Below, piece after piece: positions 28,061 to 38,789 of a stretch of 64,000 nucleotides of DNA. Position numbers and translations under genes: made by a program. The notes beneath the pieces were generated by a model that saw nothing but the letters and a program-made list of their open reading frames with translations, was not told where the DNA came from and ran no database searches. The stretch lies in the NCBI GenBank assembly GCA_028752905.1, contig JAQNBH010000007.1, positions 18,325,613-18,389,612 on the forward strand. The letters run 5' to 3'. Positions within the stretch are counted from its first letter, which is position 1. Each line of letters opens with the position of its first letter. This stretch comes from Cladorhizidae sp. MBARI D1340-BT2 (taxonomy: Eukaryota; Porifera; Demospongiae; Poecilosclerida; Cladorhizidae).

Positions 28061-28770
28061 ATGGCGGTGAACCTGAAACATGATGCGTGCGTGGTATGTT
28101 CTAAGGACGAAGAATCTCCTCGGAGGAAGGCTCAAGGTGGATTGGATGTGAAGGGTCTTGTGGGGGATGGTTTCACCAAAGATGTGTTGGCATGTCTGAG
28201 GAGGATATTAAGAGTTTAGGTGAGAAAAAATGGGCTTGTAGTCAATGTTGTGGGAGTTTGGATGGAGCAAGTGTGGGGAAGGGAGAAGTTCATGCTGAAG
28301 GTAAAGGAAAAGAAGTGCTGGTTATGAAGTGTGTTGATACGAAGAACCGGAAAGAGGCACGAGAAAGAGTAATGAATAGTGTAGTAAGTTGTTTCAGTGA
28401 AAAGGTTATGATAAGGAAGCAGGAGATAATAGAGAAAATTAAGGAGGAGTATCAGGACGAGAGAGATGGTGGTGGGTTAGTAGATACCAATGCCACCAAC
28501 ACTGTTCATATATTGACGAGGGAGGTGATAAAGAAGTTGGAACATAGAGAGAGTGGTGATGTGTGGATCAATATGAAACTTATGGAAAATCTACAAATGG
28601 GTGATGTGCTGGTTAATGTCTTGTTGAGGGTGGAAGAACTAGAAAAGCAGGTAGAGCATAAACAGAGAAGAATTGAAGTCTTAGGGAGGAAGTTAGAGCA
28701 GGTGATGGCGGAAGAAGGAGGGAACAGGGAACAGGAAGCAGGCCAAGGGGTTGGTAGAGGAAGTGGGTAA
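28061..28770 (+). pseudogene. LINE ORF1 with PHD-like zinc finger (frameshifted)
   Basis: The ATG at 28,061 opens MAVNLKHDACVVCSKDEE, giving the first C-x2-C pair. A frameshift near 28,190 leads into MSEEDIKSLGEKKWACSQCC, giving the W-x-C-x2-C end of a PHD-type finger. A charged, coiled-coil-like segment follows to the stop at 28,768-28,770. PHD-bearing ORF1 proteins are known in CR1-like non-LTR retrotransposons. A further charged ORF (28,751-29,326) overlaps in another frame and may be its displaced continuation. Confidence 0.65.
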
Positions 28771-29329
28771 GAAAGATAAAGCTGAGAAGGTGGTAAAGGA
28801 AACAGGACAAGTAAAGCTGGTGAAGGACGGAGAAGGATGGAGGAATATAGATCAGGATATTAAGAAGAGGGACGAAGAAAATTTTCACGAGGTCTTGAAC
28901 AAACTGGTGGGGAGGCCATTTATCATGAGAAAGACAGGAAGATACAAGAGGAGGAAAGAGAGTCTGGGGGGAAATGGAGTGTATATGGCGCAAGGGATGT
29001 ATCAGCATCGGCATATGAAGAATCGCCAGCAAGTGAAACAACAGGAGAAGGCACGCAGGGAAAGAAGTCTGATTGCAAAAGGGTGGTGGAGCGAGGGGGG
29101 AGAGTGGATGGAGGCCAGGAGGAAAAATCAAGGGGAACGTATCTACTGCGATCTGGTACATGTGGGTTGTCAGTGGGAGAATCGCTGGTGGACAACAACA
29201 CAGAGAGGGATCGAGAGAGGCAAGAACCGTCAGGTGGGGGAGCACCGGGAGGGGATTCATACAGGGAAGGAGCACCTGCTGGCCAAAACAAAGATGTCAA
29301 TGAGCATGAACAAACCCAAGCTGTGAGAG

Positions 29330-32300
29330 CAAAGAGTATGTTGAGGAGGGTGGGGGTTGGGAGAGGGACCAAAGATAGGGAAACTGGGCGGTTGAGAGTG
29401 GCATTTGTTAATTGTAGAGGATGGTGGTCAAGGGAGGTGGATTTGAAGGTAGTGTTGGGAACGAAGAAGTTTGATGTGCTGGGATTAGCGGAGACATTTT
29501 TGCAGAAGGAGGATGAGGTGAGTGTGGCAGGATATGAGTGGTATGGCAGGAATAGAGAGGGTGGCAGGCGGGCGAGTGGAGGTGTGGGAGTTCTGGTGCA
29601 TGAGAGTTTGGAATCTAGGGTGAGGAAGTAAAGAGAAGGTTTGCTGTGGGTGGAGTTAAGCGGAGCGGGGAGAAGAAAAACCATGGTAGGGGTAGTGTAT
29701 GTGAACCCAGAAGAAGTGAGAGTGAGTGAGACGGAGGTATTGTTTGAGGTATTGCAGGAGGATGTGGTGAAGTATGAAGAGAAAGGGTTCGATGTTGTTA
29801 TGATGGGGGACTTCAATGCAAAGATTGGATTAGGAGTGGAGGACAACCCAAACAGTAATGGAAGGCGGTTGTTGGAGTTGGTTAGGGTTGGAGGTCTGGT
29901 TGTGGGGAACGAGTTGCAGTGCTGTGAGGGCAGGTGGACGTGGGAATGTGGGGAGAGAAAGTCGGTCATAGACTATATGTTGTTTAGTGAGGACATGGAT
30001 GTAGCTAGGGTGGTAGTTGAGGACTCAGGCAAGCTGGATGTGGGGTCGGACCATAACATTATTTGGGGAGAAATTACGTGGGGTAGGAGAGAGGTACAAG
30101 TGAGAAGAGAGCGACATAAATGGAGAGTTGACAATAGGCTAGACTGGATGGAGTATCAGGAGGCAGTGGAGGAAATGTTCATGGGGTGGGAAGAGGAGGT
30201 GAGAGAGCTTGAGCAAGAGTTGGGAGGAAACATAGTTGAAGAGGTGTGGGGTAGGTGGAAGGAGAAAGTTTTGGCTGCAGCGGAGAAAGGAATTGGAAGG
30301 AAGAAGATTACAGACAGGTCAGAGGGATGGTGGTCAGGGGATGTGGAGTGGTTGATTGGTGTCAGGAAGAGAGAAATGTAAGAGGCTAAGGGAAGCCAGG
30401 AAGAGAGGGGAGAGAGAGGCTACATTAAGACAACTATGGGATGACTATAGGGAAGCAAGAAAGGAAGTGAAAAAGACTATTAGGATAGAGAAGAAGGAAT
30501 TGAGGAAGAGAACTATAAAGAAGATTAGAGAGCAGGGTGGGACTAGTTGTAAGCTGTTTTGGAATGATTTAAGAGCAAAGAGGAAGGAGAGAAGGATAAA
30601 AGGAGTGAGAGATGAAGAGGAAAGGATGGTAGAGGAGGAAGTCGAGGTGTTGGAGGTGTTGGAGGTGATGGCAAAACACTGGGAAGAGCTGGGGAGGAAA
30701 AAAGAGGATGCCACAGTACAAGAAGTAGAGATGGGAGAAGTGGGTGGGCATGAGCTGGGTATGTGTGAAGAAGTAAGCTGGGAAGAAGTAGTAGAGGTAT
30801 TAAAGTGTTTGAAGAGAGGAAAGGCTCCAGGCCCTGATGGAATGTTGAATGAGATGCTGATGTATGGAGGTAGAAGGTTGGTGGAAGTGATGGTGCAGGT
30901 GATGAATGTGGTGATGAGGATTGAGTGCTGCCCAGTGGACTGGAAGAGGAGTTTACTAGTACCTCTCCACAAGGATGGTGACGAGGATGAAGTAGGGAAT
31001 TATAGGGGAATTTCATTGTGTTGTAATGTGGTGAAGGTGTTTGCGAGAGTGTTGGCAAGGAGGTTGGGAGTGTTCGCTGAGGATAAGATTTTGACGGAAG
31101 CACAAGGAGGATTTAGGAGACAGAGGAGATGTTCAGACCAGTGGTTGGTGTTAAGAGGAGTTTGTGAAGTGAGGAAGAGCGAGAAAAAGCTTCATATCTG
31201 GCTTTCCTGGATATAAGTAAGGCATATGACAGTGTGTGGAGGGAGGGACTGTGGCAGAAGTTGAGGCAGTATGGAGTAGAAGAGAAGCTTGTGAGGACAT
31301 GTGTAGGATTGTATAGTGGGGTGGAGACGACGGTGGTATTGAATGGAAGGAGGTCAAGGTGGTTCACTGTGGAGAATGGACTTAGGCAGGGATGTCCTTT
31401 GTCTCCACTTCTTTTCAATATATATCTGATGGGAATGGCAGAGGAATTGGAGAGAGCTGAGCTAGGAGTCAAAGTGGAAGGCTGCTGGTGTGGGGCACTC
31501 ATGTATGCAGATGATGTTGTTCTTCTGGCTGACTCAGGGGTGGAACTGCAAGCTATGTTGGATGTGGTACAGGCGTATGTGTTAAGGTGGAAGATTGAAA
31601 TTTAATAGCAAGAAGAGCAAGGTCATGGTAGTAGGGAAGAAGGAACCAGAAGTGCATTGGAGGATTGGTGAGGAGATATTGGAAGAGGTCAAAGAATTCA
31701 AGTACTTAGGAATATAGTTTGATAGGAAGCTAAGGGGTAATGTTCAGTTAGAGAAGATGGCAAAGAAGGCAGAAGAGTGGGTTGGAAAGGTAATATGGAT
31801 GAGTAGAGTGAATGGGCAGGTGGAAGTAGACAGAGGAAGAATGGTGTGGGAGCTTCTAGCGAGACCCAGTATGGAGCATGCAGCCGAAGTGTGGTGGACA
31901 GGAGGACGGAATGCTCGCAAGAAGTTGGAGTCAGCACAGATGAGAGTGGGTAGGAGACTGTTGGGGGCAAGTGATACAGTAGCAGGAGTGGCAATACGGG
32001 GAGATATGGGGTGGAGGAAGCTAGAGGAGAGGAGGGAAGAGATGAAGGTTTTGTTTGGCAAGAGATTAGAGGTGTTGGAACAGAGCAGATTGGTTAAAGT
32101 TGTTGTAAATAAACTACGAGAGGATGGAGGTATTGGATGGTGGGAAGAATATGAGATCTTGAGGAGAAAGTACAAGATAAACAACGAGGTTGGGTCAGTG
32201 CGCAAGTGGAAGGGGAAAGTGAAGGTGAGAAATGAGAAGGACTGGGAGGAGGAAGTAGACGGGAAAAGTACGCTGAATTATTATAAATCGGCAAAGAATG

Positions 32301-32780
32301 GTGCAGGGGTGGAGAGGTATGTGAGGTCCATGCATGGTCAGGAAGGTGTGCGGCTGCAATTTAGACTGAGGACTGCATCAGCTGGGTTGTTAGAGGATAA
32401 GAAGAGATGTGGGATAGTTAGGGATGAGAGGTGTATAATGTGTGATAGTGGAGCAGGGGAGGATGTGGAACATTTCTTGGTGACATGCGGGGAATTTGAG
32501 AGGGATCGGCTGGTTCTGATAGATGAGGTACGCAGAATTGCAGGGGCAAGACAGTGGCTGGATGAATTAAGAAGAGTGAGTAAGGATGGAAAGGTGGCAT
32601 TGCTTTTGGGGAAAGGTGTGGAGGGAGTAAGTGATGCAGTGATGGAGGAGGTGGGTGAGTGTGTTATGTATTAGGTAGGAAGTGGTGGCAGAGGAGAAAG
32701 GAATTGTTGTATGGTCAGCTGAGGAATGATCTTTGGTCCACTCCTGTCCCCCCCTTCCTGAGCAGCGGGACACTCGTAAC
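29330..32780 (+). pseudogene. APE-type LINE ORF2: endonuclease, reverse transcriptase, zinc knuckle
   Basis: The apurinic-like endonuclease domain runs from RLRVAFVNCRGWW (29,390) through DVVMMGDFNAKIG (29,795) to VGSDHNIIWG (30,040). It is interrupted by an in-frame TAA at 29,629-29,631. After a frameshift near 30,375 the reverse transcriptase begins: KAPGPDGMLNEML, NYRGISLCCNVVK, then another shift near 31,200, FLDISKAYDSVW, GLRQGCPLSPLLFNIYL and LMYADDVVLLA (31,500). More lesions lie at 31,605 and 31,716. A long C-terminal ORF (31,757-32,674) ends in a CCHC knuckle (CIMCDSGAGEDVEHFLVTC). All expected domains are present, so the element is near full length but not functional. Confidence 0.9.
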
Positions 32781-33239
32781 TTAATATTGTGGATAATTTT
32801 ATTAATTAAGTACTGTTGACTTCTTTTTAAAATATAGATTGTTATTAGGTTAGTTACTAAATAGTTTCACACTGTGCTGTATTATATATGTGATGGCCTT
32901 AACAGGCTCAGCAATAGCAACATTAAATCATAAATAATAATTTTATTTATTTATATAATTTCATAATTGAGCAAACAACAAACACAACATACCAAGTTCA
33001 TTAACACCTAATTATCACATATACTTATATAATAATCAATTACAAAAATACCTAAATAAATAATTATAAGGAATTATAATGTGCAGTTCACCAGCCACGT
33101 GCACAGTTTATAAGTTTCGTCGACACCTTTTGGTTACCGCTCGCATAATTAAAAACGCGCACGATTTTTTCGACCCTTGGAGGCTTATAATTATGTTTAG
33201 GATTGTGATATAGTAATACTTTTAAAAAAAATGGAAAAG

Positions 33240-36200
33240 GTAACTACTTATGAGAAAATGTATGTATAGTGAAGCCTCGCAATTAGCGGATCCCGACCAC
33301 CTCCATGCATCATGCAGTGGACACCCACAAAGTACAGACTCAACTTCCAGATACTTACGCCCCTCAATCATAGACAGACTGCACTTCTATTGTACCTGGC
33401 TAATCATAGCCAATCTCTTCCTAGTACTTGCCAACTTTCATAGGTCAGTTCTAAGACACTCTTTCGGCTTCTATCTTCCCACTTGTATACGGAGAAGAGC
33501 GTCCATCAGTTCACAGAAACGAGTTGGTCGTGGTGATGAAGTCCTTAAACATTATTATCCAGCCCTCGTGCTATGAGCCCAGCGATTTTCTAGCCTTTCA
33601 GGCTTTGGGTACGAAGAAGTTCTGTATAGTGACGATGTAAACGAAAGTCCTAACAACAGTTTGAACAATGATGTCAGCACTAGCAACTGGACGAGCGATG
33701 GCAGTGTGTATGATGATGATTTAAATGAAAGTGGCTTGAACAATGAAGCCAACACGAACTTTTGTATGAGTGATGGCAGTATGGATGACCTTAGAGTAAC
33801 AAGGCTTTGTATGATAACATCCCCCCATCAGTTCAGTTTCTGGATCCTGAAACTAGGGATGAAGACTGGCCTAGTGAGATTGAAATCAAACCTCTCAACA
33901 GCAACATTTATCTTGTCCAGTGTGTGATAAGTCATATGTGTTTATCTGCCTCTATGGCAACACATTAACACTTTCCATGTTGCAAGGGGAAAATTTCCTC
34001 CTTGTGAATTCATCACTGACTACAAAAGGCTTGTGTGTTCAAAAACCAATTGTCACTGGATCCACCACAGTAGGTACAAGCGAATTGGATGTCAGAGGTC
34101 ACTTGGGCCAGGGATCAAATGCAAGGGAGCTTTAACTACCCCAGAACATCTCTAGCATTTGGATTTTGCCACCACAATTATTGCTCAGTCAAATGTTGAC
34201 CAGAACTTCTAATCACGCTAGCTCTCCCGGACAGTCTTTGTGAGGCTGACCTATTGGATGCTGCACTTGATGTAGTTGCAAACTGTCATATTTCCGCCAT
34301 AGGTGTGGCACATGAGCCTACCTGTGTCAATGTTCTCCTAAATAGCCTCATGTGCCTTAGAGCAGCCACTATTGTCCATATCCCAAAGTCATACCGCCCA
34401 AAAGTTGGTGAAGTATTGGCAAAAGAATTGAGGTGTGCAAATGGAGGGTCTATATGGGGTGCTGTACGACTACTTCTTTTTGCAAAATGTGTTTTGTGGG
34501 CCCCAAGAAGAGGAGGTAGAAAGAAGAGAATATTAATATCTTCCCTCATCAAAAGTAGACTGATGAGATGGGTCGCCAATGATATCAGGGATTTGTGGCA
34601 AGAAGTTACAAATGAGACCTCAGCAAAGTGTAACCTTCAGGCTGGTTCTAGTCAAGCAGCCAACCTGAGAGATGTTTGCACTTTGCCAGAGAAGGCCATT
34701 ACGGTAAAGCTATTAGGGATTTGGACTCAACAGGCATTCATTGCCACACCTGGTGACCCTGATGCCTTAGAAGGCATCATCCTCGCTCTTCCACTCAACA
34801 ACAACAAAAAGATGCACCTTCTCCCTTAGTGGTTAATATGAACCAAGTTACAACTACCCTAAGATCCTTCCCCAAGGGTTCTAGCCCTGGTTATTCGCAG
34901 CTTAGGGTTCAACATTTATTGGATGTTATTTGTAACTGTCCTACACCTTCCTCACAGAATTCCTTGGTGAGTTGACACGATGGCTCAACCTTGTCAGGGA
35001 AAGCTCACCCACTATTATCTCCATGGATCTGTGGTGCACAGTTGACAGCCTTAGTCAAGCCTAACAGGAAGGGTTATCGCCCAATAGCAGTTGGTGACAG
35101 TTTCCGTAGACTTGCGAGCCGCCTGTGCTGTTCCTCGGTTTATCAAGAACTCCCGGAGTTATTTCTCCCTCATGGTCAGTTTGGTGTGGGTGGTTTGGAG
35201 GCAGTTATTCACACCACCAGGCTATATATAAACATCTCAGGGAGCATGAGGACATGTGTGTTCTCAAGTTAGATTTTTCTAATGCATTTAATGAATGTCA
35301 TAGAAGCTTCTTTCTTGATTCTGTGGAGGAACTGATCCCTGATATCTTCGCCTGGACCCAATACTGTTACTGCACTGAAGCTGAATTAAGATTTGGTAAT
35401 ATTAGGTTGATTTCCTCCAGTGGAGTACAACAAGGTGACCCCCTGGGCCCTATACTTTTTTCACTAGTTCTCACCCACTTGAAGAAGAAAATCAAACAAC
35501 CACAAAATGTACAGCTAGAAATGTGGTATCTGGATGATGGCACCTTCATTGCTTCCCGTACAGCGGCCTCTAGTATCCTCCATCAAATCTCAGAATTAGG
35601 TCCTGATTTTGGACTACACCTCAATGTAGAGAAATGTGAAGTTTATTTGCCAAGCGGGGACACTGCATTTCCAGAGTTTCCTGAGATTATAAAGAAGCCC
35701 AGCGAAGGGATCACTCTCCTAGGATCACCTCTTTGGGGAACTGTAGAGTTTTTTTTAAACAAACTGTCTCAGCAAATATTAATAAGGTATTCCACCTATA
35801 TACACTCAATCCTCCCCACCATGGAAGATGCGCAGGTGAGCCTCCATCTACTACAGAGTTGCCTAGGAATCTGCAAGATAAACCATTTGTTGAGGGCAGT
35901 GCCAATGTTCCTTATCGATAACCAGCTTTGTCAGTTTGATGCCAGTCTCCGATCAACACTTTCACGAAGTCCAGTTAGTGAGAATGCTTGGATTCAAGCT
36001 ACTCTTCCGCTTAGACTAGGCGGTCTGGGTCTTAGAAACACTTCGAGATCAGCACCAGTCTCTTGTTGCCAGCACGGACTACTCAAAATTAATTCAATTA
36101 TTGGAAAATTTGATGCCTTCATCCAACTCTCCACCCTTGTTTTTCGGAGAACTTCCATCCAGAGTCATCCTGGAGAATCAGCTAGGTATTGAGTACAAGG

Positions 36201-37010
36201 ACCTTTCCCAGATTTCACAACGAACCCTACAAGCTTGCTGATGAGCAGGAATTTGATGATTTATTTGGAAAAGCCAGGCTGTCGAGCAGCAATCACACCA
36301 GTGCGTGGCTAAAAGCTCCTATCACCAATTTCGGCCTAGCCATATATACCTAACCACGAATTTATGGTCGCAGTTAAGATTTGGTTGGGCCTTCCATCTT
36401 TCTGCCCCACCACCCTTATGTCACTGTGGCATGGCCATAGACTCTAATGGAGATCACCTGCTTGGGTGTGGTTATGGCCCTTACAGAATTAGAAGGCCTG
36501 ATGCTCTTCGTGACATAATCTATCAAGCTCTAGTGATTGACAACTCGTCTACTAAACGTGAGGAACGCATTTGCGGAGACTCCTTGGACAGGCCAGGAGA
36601 CATCTTCCACACAGATTTTTCGGATGGGAGGTCCACGTACTTCGACCTTTCAGTAGTGAACTCATTCTGCAGCAGGCACAGTAAACAATGCTTCTAGGAG
36701 CGCCGGTGCAGTGGGGTTACAAGGAGAAAGAAAGGATGTGAAACATGCAGCAAACGTTGGATCCGTAGGTGGTGTCTTTGTCCCTTTGGTGGTAGAAACA
36801 CTGGGGAATTGGACTCCATTTGCTCTACAATCTCTATCTATGATAGCATCTAGAACTTTACGCAATGGGCTTACTTCTAGTGAAGCAACCAGACAGCTGT
36901 TGCAGCAATTGTCAGTCAAGCTATGGGCATACAATGCCAAACTCATTTTGAACTATATGTCATGTATACCTTTACCAGTTATTTAACTTCTTATATTCTT
37001 GTTAAAAAAA
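33240..37010 (+). mobile_element. REL-endonuclease-type LINE (degenerate, near full length)
   Basis: The single ORF is broken by frameshifts. A C2H2-like piece CPVCDKSYVF (33,914) is followed by the conserved block LLLFAKCVLWAPRRGG (34,470) and LKLDF-type reverse transcriptase. RT motifs are KPNRKGYRPIAVGDSFRRL (35,057), VLKLDFSNAFNECHR (35,260), SSGVQQGDPLGPILF (35,417) and MWYLDDGTFIA (35,521). The C-terminus has CHCGMAIDSNGDHLLGC (36,420) and the restriction-like endonuclease signature RPGDIFHTDF...FDLSVV (36,590-36,655). The tail is A/T-rich (TAATAATAAA, 37,005 onwards). Lesions lie near 34,829, 34,975, 35,230, 36,192 and 36,697. The clade assignment is uncertain. Confidence 0.85.
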
Positions 37011-37059
37011 TAATAATAATAAATTTAAAAAAATAATAATAAAAAAATTAAAAAAATTT

Positions 37060-37972
37060 AAAAAAAGGCCCAACATAGACAGAAGGCCTGGGACTTGGCC
37101 AAGGCCTCTGCTTTAGCTGATTCACTGCTAGAGTCAGCTACAGACACAAAAGCCAGAGCCCGTCTGCTTGCATCTAGAGCTAAAGAGTCAGGGGCATGGC
37201 TGAATGTGTTGCCCATTTCTTCACTTGGCCTACGTATGAGTGATGACACCATCAGGATAGCAGTTGGCCTCCGCCTGGGAGCTCCCCTGTGCAGACCCCA
37301 CACCTGTCATCATTGTGGTGTTGCCGTGGACAGCCTGGGCTTACATGGTCTAAGCTGTCGCAGAAGTGAAGGCCGTCACCACCGTCACGCTGCAATGAAT
37401 GATATTGTCCACAGGGCACTCGCCTCAGCCAAAGTGCCTTCTCGGCTGGAGCCTTCTGGTCTTTATCGCTCGGATGGAAAGCGACCAGATGGCGTAACAG
37501 TGGTGCCGTGGATGAGAGGGAAGTTGCTATATAGTGTGGGACGCGACATGCCCCGATACGTTTGCCCATTCATATGCTTCCAATGCCACCAGTAAGGCAG
37601 GGGCAGTTGCAGCTTTGGCAGAGGAGAAGAAGAAGGCCAAATATTCCCACCTGGACCCATCCCATGTCTTCAGCCCTATTGCCATCGAGACTTCTGGGGT
37701 TTTCGGTCCCATGACTCTGACACGCCTGAAAGATCTTGGCCGCCGACTAGCCCGGATTACGGGTCAGGAGAGTTCTACCACCTTCCTCATCCAGAGGCTC
37801 TCTGTTGCTGTACAACGTGGTAATGCGGCCTCAGTGTTGGGATCGGCTGATATGTCAACCGCTACTGACTTCTTCAACTAATATCATTACTTCAACTTAT
37901 ATAAATTAATTGTATAACTATCAATTGATTATAACTATCAATTGATTTCAATTGATTAGATTTCAATTGATT

Positions 37973-38004
<32 letters not shown>

Positions 38005-38060
38005 AATTAAAAAAAAAATAAAATAAAAAAATTAAAAAATAAAAATAAAATAAAAATTAA
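37060..38060 (+). mobile_element. 5'-truncated second REL-endonuclease LINE
   Basis: ORFs 37,095-37,595 and 37,534-37,881 encode the C-terminal part of a related but distinct element: CHHCGVAVDSLGLHGLSC, then RSDGKRPDGVTVVPW and VWDATCPDTFAHSYAS, the R-P-D...D signature of restriction-like endonucleases. One frameshift lies between 37,530 and 37,590. Its start follows directly on the A-rich tail of the previous element, and it ends in a (TAA)n/A-rich tail at 37,970-38,060. No reverse transcriptase part is present. Confidence 0.85.
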
Positions 38061-38302
38061 AAAAAATACTTCGCCATACACAAATCGGTGGAGACGAAAG
38101 ACAGGTAGGTGGCGGTGGTGGAGCGTCGTGACTGCACAGTATTAACACTGGGGGCAGATGTCGGGCTAGACAGAGCGCGTCTGCTGGTTTGGCGAGTTCA
38201 GCAGTGATCCTCTGTTTTCCCACGGCTAACAGCACCCTGATATTTTCTGGGAGCCTTTCCAGGAAGGGTCACTAAGAAAGAAAGGCAAGCATCTCATCCA
38301 TA

Positions 38303-38507
38303 ATGGCTGAAGGCTTGAAGTCTCCCAATGAGGTCGAGCAAACGCCATGCGGCGGTTTAAAGTCGACCAGCAGTCCAGCACTCGCAAGTACAAAGTACCT
38401 TCGCAGTGATGTTCTTAATTTGGAATTGTGCCAAAGCCGGACAAGATTTACCGTCTCGGTAAAAGATCACTCCAACCACGAGTTACCAACTGTCGATCTT
38501 AGGCCGG
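38303..38507 (+). CDS. Short ORF interrupted by the Ginger insertion (unrecognised)
   Basis: The ATG at 38,303 (MAEGLKSPNEVEQTPCGG) stays open for 68 codons up to the Ginger target duplication. If the transposon and one CCGG copy are removed conceptually, the frame continues for about 33 codons past 45,998 and stops at 46,083-46,085. This could be an exon of a host gene disrupted by Ginger, or chance. No family is recognised. The segment 38,060-38,300 upstream holds nothing I can name. Confidence 0.3.
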
Positions 38508-38712
38508 TGTCGTGCCATATTACTCGCACTGCCATATTACTCGCACTTCACCCACTGCGCATGCGCGTATACATTTGCCCTTCCGCCCACGCAAGTCCGA
38601 AAACCGCTGCCATATTACTCGCATAGCTAAGCCATTGCTGGGAGACATATCTACAGATAGTATTATTCGCGTAGCTAAGCCATTGCTGGGAGACAGATAT
38701 CTACAGATAAGT
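38508..38712 (+). repeat. Ginger left TIR and subterminal direct repeat
   Basis: The TIR at 38,508-38,580 contains two CCATATTACTCGCA phrases. It is followed by a direct repeat of about 50 bp (CTAAGCCATTGCTGGGAGAC at 38,627 and 38,673). Such subterminal repeats are common transposase-binding sites, though binding is inferred here. Confidence 0.75.
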
Positions 38713-38789
38713 ATGTACCGATAATTTAATTTCCCTATGATGTTGATCTAACAACTATCCCTCAGATATAGGTTGATATCAGGTCAGTC

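Larger units (their letters stand above)
26584..33182. mobile_element. Merlin-bounded palindromic composite carrying a LINE
   Basis: The two ends are inverted repeats. The first 37 bases from 26,584 (CTCCAAGGGTCGAAAAAATC, then GTGCGCG and an AT-rich piece) are identical to the complement of 33,182-33,146. Similarity continues for about 110 bp to GTGGCTGGTGAACTGC. Inside, 27,385-27,988 is an inverted copy of about 32,480-33,075 (LINE C-terminal ORF plus 3' region). The left arm has roughly 680 bp extra, which includes a Merlin transposase remnant; the right arm lacks it. No direct target duplication is obvious at the outer ends. Confidence 0.75.

Noticed and set aside
28613..31103. Long minus-strand ORFs opposite the LINE (up to 348 codons)
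   Set aside because: They are shadows of the purine-rich LINE coding strand. The plus strand has the endonuclease and RT motifs.
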